Assembly: GCA_947627005.1 (NCBI GenBank)
Contig: CANQUJ010000010.1
Span: 1 to 64,000, forward strand
Reading direction: 5' to 3'
Source of the DNA: an uncultured Clostridia bacterium
GTDB taxonomy: Bacteria > Bacillota > Clostridia > Oscillospirales > Ruminococcaceae
DNA: 64,000 nucleotides
Shown here in pieces: positions 1 through 8,619 of this stretch (position 1 is its first letter; every line of letters starts with the position of its first letter). Both the position numbers and the translations under genes were made by a program. The notes under the pieces were generated by a model. It saw nothing but the letters and a program-made list of their open reading frames with translations, was not told where the DNA came from and did no database searches.

Positions 1-84
1 TTTTTTGCCCCTTATTCATTATTTTTTTCTTCATTTTTTTGCTCTTTCCTATTGACTTTTTATAGTTGGGCTTTCTTATATATT

Positions 85-948
85 TCAAAACAGCGGTCCG
101 GCAAAAGCCGCAGTCATGACAATAATCATTATCCCGATAAATATAATTGCTATCGGCGCAAGCAGTTTTCCGGAAGCTTTTTCGCCCTTTTGCAACAATA
201 GCTGTTTTTTGGCGTTCCAAAGCTCTGAGGACTGATTCATCAGGAAAATTGAAAGTTCAGCACCGCCTCTTTCTAAATTCTGAATAAGAGCGCTGGTGAA
301 TTTTTTTATTTCAGAAGAATTGGATTCTTTCCCGAATAAAAATATTGCATCGACATCCGTATAGCCATTTTTCATGTTTTCAGACGCCCTGCGCATCAAA
401 TTATAGAAAGTACCCTCGCCCCTGTCGGCGACAGTGTTCCACGCTTCTTTTAGAATCATTCCGGAATTTACAAGTATCGCCATGGTGGAAACTACTTCAG
501 GCAACTGTGCCTCACATTCTGCTGCTCTTTTGGAGAGCTCGTTTTTCATATTTTCAAGGCTGAAAATTACAAGCAAGACGCTCAGAAATACTCCGGCTAA
601 AAGTATCAAAGCCGCACTGCCGAAAGCAATCGCCGCAAGCAGAAAAGAAATCGTTAAAAATAAATGCGCAAATGTAATGGCTTCAGCCCAAGCAATATTT
701 GCATAATAGTCTGCATATTGCTGCTCATATAAAAGCGCTGCATACATTTTAAGATCAGCCGCTTTTTTCCCTTTAAGCTTTAATATCCCTTTTTGCGACC
801 AACTCAAGCCGACTATATAGAGTTGATTCATAGGAAAGCTTCCGCTGTCAAGCTCGCTCACCATTGATTCAAACTTTTTTCCGCTGATAATTTTGGCGAT
901 AAACAACACTGCCAAAACCGTGCCGATTATAATCAATATAAATCTCAT
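85..948 (-). CDS. tadC: Type II secretion system F-family protein, TadC-like
   Basis: ORF 287 aa; T2SF-like sequence (LPEVVSTMAILVNSGMILKEAW..., C-terminal TM); follows TadB/TadA/TadZ-like genes. Confidence 0.8.
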   Translation of the reverse strand: MRFILIIIGTVLAVLFIAKIISGKKFESMVSELDSGSFPMNQLYIVGLSWSQKGILKLKGKKAADLKMYAALLYEQQYADYYANIAWAEAITFAHLFLTISFLLAAIAFGSAALILLAGVFLSVLLVIFSLENMKNELSKRAAECEAQLPEVVSTMAILVNSGMILKEAWNTVADRGEGTFYNLMRRASENMKNGYTDVDAIFLFGKESNSSEIKKFTSALIQNLERGGAELSIFLMNQSSELWNAKKQLLLQKGEKASGKLLAPIAIIFIGIMIIVMTAAFAGPLF

Positions 949-952
949 TATA

Positions 953-1810
953 CTACTCCGAAATGTCCATTATTTTTTGACCTAATTTATATGCTCCAAA
1001 GAACATCGCCAAGGCAATAGTAGTGGCTATCACGCCGGGCAGTGTGGAAAATCCTGCCCCAAAATCGCTGTTCATTGTTTTGAGCATTATAACAATAATA
1101 ACCGGTACTACCATCATTGCAGTAAACTGTGATTTATTTGAAGATATTGCCGTTTCGATTTCCTGACTAATACTGATCTTTTCGCTGATAATCGGATTTG
1201 TTCGGCGTATTATGTCCTTAACATTTCCGCCTACACGGTTAGATATAGAAAAGACGTTTGCAAAATTTACTATATCCGCAATCTCACTTCGTTTTCCCAA
1301 AAAATTCATCATGCTCTCAATGGGAACTCCGTTTTGAATACCGCTCAGCATCTCATCAACTTCTTTAACCATATATGCATTATCGGAGTATTCAATTGCA
1401 AGGTCGTTTCTTGCGCTTTTAATTGCGTCGTTCATATTCATTCCACTTGACAGTGATACGGCAATTGCTTCGAGAAAGCTTCGGAACTGTAGAGTTAGCT
1501 CATTTTTTCTCTTTTTTTGCAGCTGATTTGTTCTTGTGGGAATATATACAGAGCGAGCGAATAATCCAGCCGCCAAAAAAACTACAGTATTAGAAATATA
1601 TGTAGCCATAGTAGGGTAACCGTCGCTGTCGACAAACAGACCGCCATAAAAAACAAGCCCTATTATTCCTCCGATCAAAATTGCCAAAATACTGTATAAC
1701 AGCTTTTCGCCTTTTGACATTACATATACTTTATAATTGAGCATCGGAGTATTAAGTTGTGATGTAATATATTTTGGCTCCTTGCTATTTTTTGACATAT
1801 TGCCAAACAC
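953..1810 (-). CDS. tadB: Type II secretion system F-family protein, TadB-like
   Basis: ORF 285 aa; FRSFLEAIAVSLSSGMNMNDAI... motif and TM segments; adjacent to TadA ATPase. Confidence 0.8.
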   Translation of the reverse strand: MFGNMSKNSKEPKYITSQLNTPMLNYKVYVMSKGEKLLYSILAILIGGIIGLVFYGGLFVDSDGYPTMATYISNTVVFLAAGLFARSVYIPTRTNQLQKKRKNELTLQFRSFLEAIAVSLSSGMNMNDAIKSARNDLAIEYSDNAYMVKEVDEMLSGIQNGVPIESMMNFLGKRSEIADIVNFANVFSISNRVGGNVKDIIRRTNPIISEKISISQEIETAISSNKSQFTAMMVVPVIIVIMLKTMNSDFGAGFSTLPGVIATTIALAMFFGAYKLGQKIMDISE

Positions 1811-1819
1811 CTCTCACGG

Positions 1820-3067
1820 CTATATTGAGATTTTTATCCCCGCCATTTGCAGCTTAATCGTGTTTATCATCTCGTTCTTTGTCCTTTTGAGTGAGCCGGA
1901 CACCTTTTCGGGGGTACTGCGCTCATCTTCCTCAAAAACATAGAGCGGATTCAGAACTATCTGCCCGTTTTCATATCCTGCGACCTCGGTTATTTCCATA
2001 GTCTTTCTTGAGCGGTCGCGAAGTCTTGAAAGGTGGATTATGATATCCACCGCCGAGGCTATCTGCTGTCTGACCGCTTCGAGCGGCAAACCCTCGGTAT
2101 TCTGTAAAACCATCGTCTCAAGCCTTGAAAGCATATCCTTTGTCGAGTTGGCGTGACCGGTCGAAAGAGAACCGTCGTGACCGGTGTTCATCGCCTGGAG
2201 CATATCAAGAGCCTCGCCGCCTCTGACCTCTCCGACTATAATCCTCTCGGGGCGCATACGGAGCGATGACTTGATGAGGTCTTTGATGGTGATCTGTCCT
2301 GCACCCGAAGCGTTTGCGTTTCTCGTCTCCATGCTTACAAGATTCTCAATTCCGGTTATCTGCAACTCTGCCGAATCCTCGATCGTTATTACCCTCTCGT
2401 CCTTTGGGATAAAATTGGAAAGAGCGTTTAAAAACGTCGTCTTTCCCGAGCCGGTTCCTCCGCTGATAAAGATGTTATACTTAGCTTTTACAAGAAGCTT
2501 TAATACGTCTGCTATCTCGGGGGTGATAGAGCCGTAGCGTATCAGCCTCTCCATTGTCATCGGTGTCTTGGAAAACCGTCTTATTGTGAGCGTCGGTCCG
2601 CAGAGAGCTATCGGCGGCAGCACCGCATTTACGCGGGAACCGTCGGGAAGTCTGGTATCGCAAATAGGATTAGCTTGATTGACTTCTCTTCCGGCAAGTC
2701 CGACGATCCTTTGAATGATACTCTCAAGCTGCCTTTGACTTTCAAACTTCTTGTCGAGCTTGAACAGTTTTCCGTTCTGCTCTATAAAGATATGGTCAGG
2801 ACCGTTTATCATCACTTCGGTTATGGTCTCGTCCTTGATGATTGAGTCCAAAAGACCGAAGCCTCGAATCGAATTGTAAACCTGCTCGGATATCGACACC
2901 TGCTGACTGATTGGACAGTATTGTCCGGCAATCCTCGATGCGGTGATATCCTCGATTTTTCGCATAAGTTCGTCGTCGGCAATAGTGCTAAGCGGCAAAT
3001 TCGCTGTAACATATTCTTTTATTTCTGCAACTAATTTTTGTTCTTGTTCTGCTGTCATTTTGCTCAC
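1820..3067 (-). CDS. tadA: CpaF/TadA family secretion ATPase
   Basis: Walker A ISGGTGSGKTTFLNALS, Asp box VITIEDSAELQ, RPERIIVGEVRGGEALDMLQAMNTGHDGSLSTGHAN. Confidence 0.95.
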   Translation of the reverse strand: MSKMTAEQEQKLVAEIKEYVTANLPLSTIADDELMRKIEDITASRIAGQYCPISQQVSISEQVYNSIRGFGLLDSIIKDETITEVMINGPDHIFIEQNGKLFKLDKKFESQRQLESIIQRIVGLAGREVNQANPICDTRLPDGSRVNAVLPPIALCGPTLTIRRFSKTPMTMERLIRYGSITPEIADVLKLLVKAKYNIFISGGTGSGKTTFLNALSNFIPKDERVITIEDSAELQITGIENLVSMETRNANASGAGQITIKDLIKSSLRMRPERIIVGEVRGGEALDMLQAMNTGHDGSLSTGHANSTKDMLSRLETMVLQNTEGLPLEAVRQQIASAVDIIIHLSRLRDRSRKTMEITEVAGYENGQIVLNPLYVFEEDERSTPEKVSGSLKRTKNEMINTIKLQMAGIKISI

Positions 3068-3070
3068 CGT

Positions 3071-4129
3071 TTAAATTAGTTTTGAATAAAAATCAAGCTT
3101 CGACAAGCTCTCCACAACCTTTTTGGCCGTTAGATGCTCATACCTCGGAATCCCCGCAATACTTTTCAATTCAAGATTATTTAGCGTTTTGCAGGTTTTG
3201 TTGCTGAATTTGTTATATATAATTCCGATTCTGCCGCTCAAAGTTATTTCTTTGTTCTGCTCTATAACTTGAAGCGCTTCATAAGCGCGCAACAATTTTG
3301 AATTTGAAGTTTCCGAGCCATCCGCTACCCATACTATTTTTGAAGCCTTTTCAAATAAATCAAGCGATTCGGAATCGAGACAGAAGTCGGCGTCAAGAAT
3401 TATCACATCATATCTGCCGCTGTTCATCAATTCCAAAAGTAGTTTCATATGGTGTTCCGAAGACATTTCAAGCATATCCAATGACGATTTTGCCTGCGAG
3501 AAGAAGTATACGCCGCTCTTGTCCTGCTTCACACAGCTTTCAAGCTTTAAAGAAAGGTTTGCATTTTTACTTTGCAGCGCAAAGATAACATCGCTCATGC
3601 AGAATGGCCCTTCACCGCTGAAAAAAACATCCGAAGATCCTAATTTCTCAATATTTAAATACAATACCTTTTTCCCTTGCAAAGCGAAATTTATGGCGGC
3701 CGCAGCTGCCAAAGAAGACGCACCAGTGCCCCCGCTGACTGATAAAAATGCCACTGTTTTGCAGTTTCCCACTGAATAATGCCGTATTATTTCTTCCTGT
3801 CTCTCCGAGTATATATTTAGAATCTGCTTATAAAACAAATCCACAGTTTGAAATCTGCATATCGCCTTTCGTCCTTTGAATATTTCAACATCGTTCTGAT
3901 CCACAAGCCATACAAAATCACAGCCGTTAGGGATAGAAGCATAATCAATATCAAAGGTCGTATCCGAAAATATAATATTTATTTTTGACGCTCTCGCAGC
4001 GTTCAGCGCAATCTTACTGTCTGTGAAAGAATATAATTCCAAGTTGCCAGAATGTCTCGCATTCAATATGTTGGTAATTCTTTCAAGATATTTAATATCC
4101 GCAGTCAATATTGCAACCCTAATTTTCAT
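3071..4129 (-). CDS. TadZ/CpaE-like receiver plus deviant P-loop ATPase
   Basis: N-terminal receiver-like fold, then SVSGGTGASSLAAAAAINFALQGKKVLYLN (atypical Walker A), MinD/ParA-like; first gene of the tad operon. Confidence 0.75.
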   Translation of the reverse strand: MKIRVAILTADIKYLERITNILNARHSGNLELYSFTDSKIALNAARASKINIIFSDTTFDIDYASIPNGCDFVWLVDQNDVEIFKGRKAICRFQTVDLFYKQILNIYSERQEEIIRHYSVGNCKTVAFLSVSGGTGASSLAAAAAINFALQGKKVLYLNIEKLGSSDVFFSGEGPFCMSDVIFALQSKNANLSLKLESCVKQDKSGVYFFSQAKSSLDMLEMSSEHHMKLLLELMNSGRYDVIILDADFCLDSESLDLFEKASKIVWVADGSETSNSKLLRAYEALQVIEQNKEITLSGRIGIIYNKFSNKTCKTLNNLELKSIAGIPRYEHLTAKKVVESLSKLDFYSKLI

Positions 4130-4237
4130 ATGATACTTCCTCCGACAGAGCCGTTTTTACAATATACTGTACATTTTTGCCACGGAAATTTTGTTTAATT
4201 TTTTCGTTGCTTTTATCAAAATATCGACGATATCCAC

Positions 4238-4266
4238 TTGATTTTTTGAAATTTATGTAGTATAAT
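4238..4266 (+). promoter_or_regulatory. Putative sigma-A promoter, orphan (no sense ORF follows)
   Basis: TTGATT (4238-4243), 17-nt spacer, TATAAT (4261-4266). Confidence 0.45.
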
Positions 4267-4327
4267 GCAACTGAATATTTTTTGGCTTTAATTTACAAAA
4301 AAGTACACATTGTTGTAAAAAAGTCTG

Positions 4328-4933
4328 CTATAAATCGGCGGACTTTTTGTAGTTTTCCGCCCGGTATCTGAACGTCGAAAGCGGCATATTACAGGCTTTT
4401 GCGGCGGCGGTGCCTGTGATTTTCCCCGCCCGCCATTTCTTGTAGCTGCTGTAAAAGTTTTTGGGCAGCGGTTCGGGCGGTCTGCCGAATCTTACCCCGC
4501 GTGCCTTCGCCGCCGCAATTCCCTCCGCCTGCCTTTGTCTGATGTTCGTGCGCTCGTTCTCGGCGACAAAGCTAAGCACTTGTAGCACAATGTCACTGAG
4601 AAAAGTCCCAACAAGGTCTTTTCCTCGTCTCGTGTCGAGCAGCGGCATATCAATTACGCAAATGTCAACGCCCTTGTCCTTGGTGATGACCCGCCACTGC
4701 TGCTGAATTTCCTCATAGTTTCTGCCAAGGCGGTCGATGCTTTTGATGTAGAGCAGGTCATCACGCTTGAGCTTGCGGAGCAGCTTCTTGTAGTTCGGGC
4801 GGTTGAAGTCCTTCCCCGATTGCTTGTCCATGAAGATATTCTCGGGCGAGACGTTTACCGCGTTCATCGCGATAAGCTGCCTGTCTTCGTTTTGCTCTTT
4901 CGTGCTGACCCTGATGTAACCGTAAATTTCCAT
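4328..4933 (-). CDS. Serine recombinase/resolvase family protein
   Basis: GYIRVSTKEQNEDRQ (catalytic Ser), SIDRLGRNYEEI, FVAENERTNIRQRQAEGIAAAKARGVRFGRP, C-terminal HTH. Confidence 0.93.
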   Translation of the reverse strand: MEIYGYIRVSTKEQNEDRQLIAMNAVNVSPENIFMDKQSGKDFNRPNYKKLLRKLKRDDLLYIKSIDRLGRNYEEIQQQWRVITKDKGVDICVIDMPLLDTRRGKDLVGTFLSDIVLQVLSFVAENERTNIRQRQAEGIAAAKARGVRFGRPPEPLPKNFYSSYKKWRAGKITGTAAAKACNMPLSTFRYRAENYKKSADL

Positions 4934-4984
4934 AGGTTTGCCCCCTAACAGTATTTTATATAAATAATTATATAAAAATAAAAT

Positions 4985-5019
4985 TCCCCGGTCGATATCC
5001 TAAGATACCGACCGGGGAT
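4985..5019. terminator. Strong stem-loop between GH95 gene and recombinase
   Basis: ttccccggtcg atatcctaagata ccgaccgggga. Confidence 0.55.
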
Positions 5020-5096
5020 AAAAATATACTGTTAAATTTTTATATACACAAAAGTACGTTTTAATTATGCAGAATTTTTCCTACTAAGAACGTCGC

Positions 5097-7379
5097 CTAC
5101 CTTCTTATCTCCACCTTTTCTCCCCGCTTAGCTTTGATTTTTAAAATTCTTCTCCCCTGCGGGTCGGTTCCGGCGGGCTCGGCGGCGCAGTCTGCGGTCT
5201 CCGCACGGGTTCCGTCCGGAATGACAAGCTTAAATTCGCAGTCGCGGTTCGCGGTAAGCCGCGCGAAGCAAAGGCTTCCGCCCCGCCATTCGATATCCGC
5301 CGAAATATTTCCGCGCGCCCTAAGCCCCCCGGCTCTTCCGGCCGGCCACTTTTTCGGCAGCGCCGGCAAAAGGGTTATCACCCCGCCTTGGCTTTGTATC
5401 AGCATTTCCGCGATCCCCGCCGTTCCGCCGAAGTTTCCGTCGATCTGAAAAGGCGGGTGCATATCCAAAAAGTTGGGGTAGGTCGACCGCGACAAAAGCG
5501 CCTCGACGTTCTCACAGGCCTTGTCGCCGTCCCTAAGCCTCGCCCACATATTGATTATCCATGCCCGCGACCAGCCGGTGTGCCCCCCGCCGTTTAAAAG
5601 CCGCCGCTCAAGGGTAACCCTCGCCGCGCCCATAAGCTCGGGGGTCTTCTCATACGAAAGCTGGTCCGAGGGGTAAAGCCCCCAAAGGTGCGAAATATGC
5701 CTGTGCCCCGGCTCGACCTCGTCATAGTCTTCGGCCCATTCTTTGATCTGGCCGTATTTCCCCACGCTCGGCCTCGGCAGCTTGGGCAGCATTTTTTCAA
5801 GCTCGGCGGTAAGGTCGTCCTCTTCCCCCAAAAGCTTTGAATATTCGATACAGCTCTCGAAAATCTCGCGGACTATCATCGAGTCCATCGTCGGGCCGAC
5901 GCAAAGGCTTCCCCTTTCGCCCGACGGGTGGATATAAGTGTTCTCCGGAGAGGTCGAAGGCCCGGTTATAAGCTTGCCCTCCCGCTCGAATAAATACCCG
6001 GTGAAGAACCTGCATGCTTCCTTCAAAATGCCGATATATTCGCGCAAAAACTCAACGTCGCCGGTAAATTCGTAGTGCGACTTTATGTGGGTGCAAAGCC
6101 AAGCCGCGCCCATCGGCCAAACCGTCGCGGGCATCCATTGATCCTGCGGGGCGCAGTCGCCGAAAATGTCGGTGTTGTGGTGGGCGCAAAATCCCTCAAG
6201 GCCGTACATATCCTTCGCGACCTTTTTGCCGTAGGGCAGCATCGTCTTAAGGTGCTCCAAAAGCGGGGCCTCAAGGTCGGAAAGCGCGCAGACCCCCGCC
6301 GGCCAATAGTTCATCTCGGCGTTAATGTTGATGGTGTATTTGCTCCCCCATGGCGGGGTCTTGTCTTTGTTCCAGATTCCCTGAAGGTTCGCGGGCCTCG
6401 TCCCGGGGCGAGAGGAGGATATCAAAAGATATCTGCCGTAGTCGAAATAAAGCTCGGCCAGCTTCGGGCCGCTCTCTGCCGATTTAAGCCGCTCGTTCGT
6501 CGGGGTCCCGCTTCTGTCTTCTCCGCAAAGCTCTAAATATACGCGGTCGAAATAGCTTTTGTAGTCGTCAATGTGCCTCGCCTTGACCGCCTCGTATCCG
6601 AGCTCCGAGGCGCTTTCAAGCGCGTTTTCGCACCAAGAATCTACGTCGTCGCCGAAGAAGCTGCTTCTTATCGTTATCCAGATAACCGCCTCGGTCGAGT
6701 CGTAGATTTTAAATTCTCCGTCCTCAAAGATAACGCAGCCGTCGCAGTCGCATGAGACCATGACGGTATATTTGCAGCCGCCCTCCGGCTCTTGAACCGT
6801 CGCGAAAAGCCCTCCCGCGCAGACTCCTTCGTCCTCCGGCTCTCTCGCGGGGCAGATCTTGACTCTTCCGCCAAATGCCGCGCCGCCTATCGAGCGCTGC
6901 CTTATCGCGACTACCCTGTCCGGCGCGCTCGCGAAATATTCGCGCTCAAACTTGTTTCCGCCCGACGTGTATGAGACCTTGCAGACCGCCGTTTCAAGGC
7001 AGAGCTCGCGGCGGTAGTCTTTATATTCCTCTCCGTCGAAGCAAAGGCTTATATGCCCGCAGGTGTCGTAATATCGCTGCTGGTCGGGTATGGCGTATAA
7101 ATCCGATTCGCATAGCGCCTCCGCTTCTTTGATTCTGCCCTCTAAAAGAAGCTCGCGGCATCTTTTCCAGCTTTTGATCGCCTTGGGGTTTACCCTATTT
7201 CTTCCCCCTCCGCCGACCCATACGGTGTCCTCGTTAAGCTGGATAATGTCGCTGAAAGGGTCGCCGTAAACCATTCCGCCGAGGCTTCCGTTGCCTATCG
7301 GCAGCGCTTGGTTCCAGCCTTCGTTAAAGGCTTCCTCCCCCGTGGGCGCGGGGGAGGAAAGGAATATGCGGCGGGTCAT
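5097..7379 (-). CDS. Glycoside hydrolase family 95 (alpha-L-fucosidase/L-galactosidase-like), no signal peptide
   Basis: WNQALPIGNGSLGGMVYGDPFSDIIQLNEDTVWVGGG, NLQGIWNKDKTPPWGSKYTININAEMNYWPA; ATG at 7379 overlaps the upstream stop (ATGA). Confidence 0.92.
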   Translation of the reverse strand: MTRRIFLSSPAPTGEEAFNEGWNQALPIGNGSLGGMVYGDPFSDIIQLNEDTVWVGGGGRNRVNPKAIKSWKRCRELLLEGRIKEAEALCESDLYAIPDQQRYYDTCGHISLCFDGEEYKDYRRELCLETAVCKVSYTSGGNKFEREYFASAPDRVVAIRQRSIGGAAFGGRVKICPAREPEDEGVCAGGLFATVQEPEGGCKYTVMVSCDCDGCVIFEDGEFKIYDSTEAVIWITIRSSFFGDDVDSWCENALESASELGYEAVKARHIDDYKSYFDRVYLELCGEDRSGTPTNERLKSAESGPKLAELYFDYGRYLLISSSRPGTRPANLQGIWNKDKTPPWGSKYTININAEMNYWPAGVCALSDLEAPLLEHLKTMLPYGKKVAKDMYGLEGFCAHHNTDIFGDCAPQDQWMPATVWPMGAAWLCTHIKSHYEFTGDVEFLREYIGILKEACRFFTGYLFEREGKLITGPSTSPENTYIHPSGERGSLCVGPTMDSMIVREIFESCIEYSKLLGEEDDLTAELEKMLPKLPRPSVGKYGQIKEWAEDYDEVEPGHRHISHLWGLYPSDQLSYEKTPELMGAARVTLERRLLNGGGHTGWSRAWIINMWARLRDGDKACENVEALLSRSTYPNFLDMHPPFQIDGNFGGTAGIAEMLIQSQGGVITLLPALPKKWPAGRAGGLRARGNISADIEWRGGSLCFARLTANRDCEFKLVIPDGTRAETADCAAEPAGTDPQGRRILKIKAKRGEKVEIRR

Positions 7380-8476
7380 GAAAGGTCGGCCGAACACTCG
7401 GCCAAAAGCTTCGGAATGTCAAGGTGCTGCGGGCAGGCGTTTACGCACTGTTCGCACCCGATGCAGGAATCAGCGCTGCCGGAGGTTTTTATAAGCTCGG
7501 CGTATTTTTCCCTCGCATCGCCTTTTTTGTGAATGTCGCGCTTTAGGGCGTTATAAGCCGCGAAAATGTCTGGAATCGAGATCGACATCGGGCAGCCGTC
7601 GGTGCAATAGCGGCAGGCGGTGCAGGGTATCGCGAACTTGATATTCTCGGTCGCCTCGGCGATGGTCTTGTATTCGCTTTCGGTGAGCGGCTTGAAGTCG
7701 TCCATATAGCTAAGGTTGTCCTCAACCTGCCAAAGCTCGCTCATTCCGCTTAAAACCACCATAACGTTCGGCAGCGAGGCCGCGAATCTTATCGCCCAGC
7801 TTGCGCAGGAAGCGTCGGGGTTGGCGTCCTTGAGGATTTTTTCGGCCTTTTTCGGCGGGTTCGCAAGGCTTCCGCCCTTTATCGGCTCCATAACTATGAC
7901 CGGCTTGCCGTGCTTAGTCGCGGTCTCGTAGCAAAGCCTCGACTGCACGCCCTTGTCCTCCCAGTCGAGATAGTTTATCTGAAGCTGAACGAACTCCATA
8001 TCCGGCTGCTCGGTCAGAATTTTGTCAAGGGTCTCGGCATTGTCGTGGAATGAAAAGCCCATATGCTTTATCTTTCCGGCGGCCTTAAGCTCGCGAAGAT
8101 AGTCGAACGCGCCCGATTCTACCGCATACCGATAGCTGTCGCGATTCAGCGCGTGAAGCCAGTAGTAGTCGATATACTCGACCCCGAGGCGCTCCATCGA
8201 CTCGACGAACATCTTCTCCATTCCCGCCCTGTCCGGCTTCGAGAAAAGCGGAAGCTTTGTAGTGACGGTGAAGCTGTCGCGCGGGTGGCGCTTTACTACA
8301 CATTCGCGGAAAGCGACCTCGCTGAATCCGCCGTGATAGACATACGCGGTGTCGAAGTATGTATATCCGTGCGCCAAAAACATGTCGACCATTTCTTTGA
8401 CCTTTTCGAGGTCGATGTTTTTGCCGTCGCCGCCGATGCAAGGCAGGCGCATAAGTCCGAATCCGAGTTTTTTCAT
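7376..8476 (-). CDS. Aldo/keto reductase with C-terminal 4Fe-4S ferredoxin-type motifs
   Basis: MKKLGFGLMRLP...; CTACRYCTDGCP and CIGCEQCVNACP; start reassigned to 8476 (AGGAGG just upstream). Confidence 0.92.
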   Translation of the reverse strand: MKKLGFGLMRLPCIGGDGKNIDLEKVKEMVDMFLAHGYTYFDTAYVYHGGFSEVAFRECVVKRHPRDSFTVTTKLPLFSKPDRAGMEKMFVESMERLGVEYIDYYWLHALNRDSYRYAVESGAFDYLRELKAAGKIKHMGFSFHDNAETLDKILTEQPDMEFVQLQINYLDWEDKGVQSRLCYETATKHGKPVIVMEPIKGGSLANPPKKAEKILKDANPDASCASWAIRFAASLPNVMVVLSGMSELWQVEDNLSYMDDFKPLTESEYKTIAEATENIKFAIPCTACRYCTDGCPMSISIPDIFAAYNALKRDIHKKGDAREKYAELIKTSGSADSCIGCEQCVNACPQHLDIPKLLAECSADLS

Positions 8477-8509
8477 GTGAATCCTCCTAACTTTGGCTTC
8501 GCTCCTTGC

Positions 8510-8612
8510 GGCCGGGCGCAGCCCGCCCCCCGGCCTTCGGCCGGGCGGTCCCCGCCGGCTTCGCCGGCGGGCCGCCGCCCCCCTGCGGGGGGCGGCGGGG
8601 GCTGCGCCCCCC
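8510..8612. repeat. GC-rich array of consecutive palindromes
   Basis: cccggccttcggccggg; cccgccggcttcgccggcggg; ccgccgcccccctgcggggggcggcgg; ggggctgcgcccc. Confidence 0.8.
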
Positions 8613-8619
8613 AAGTCGC

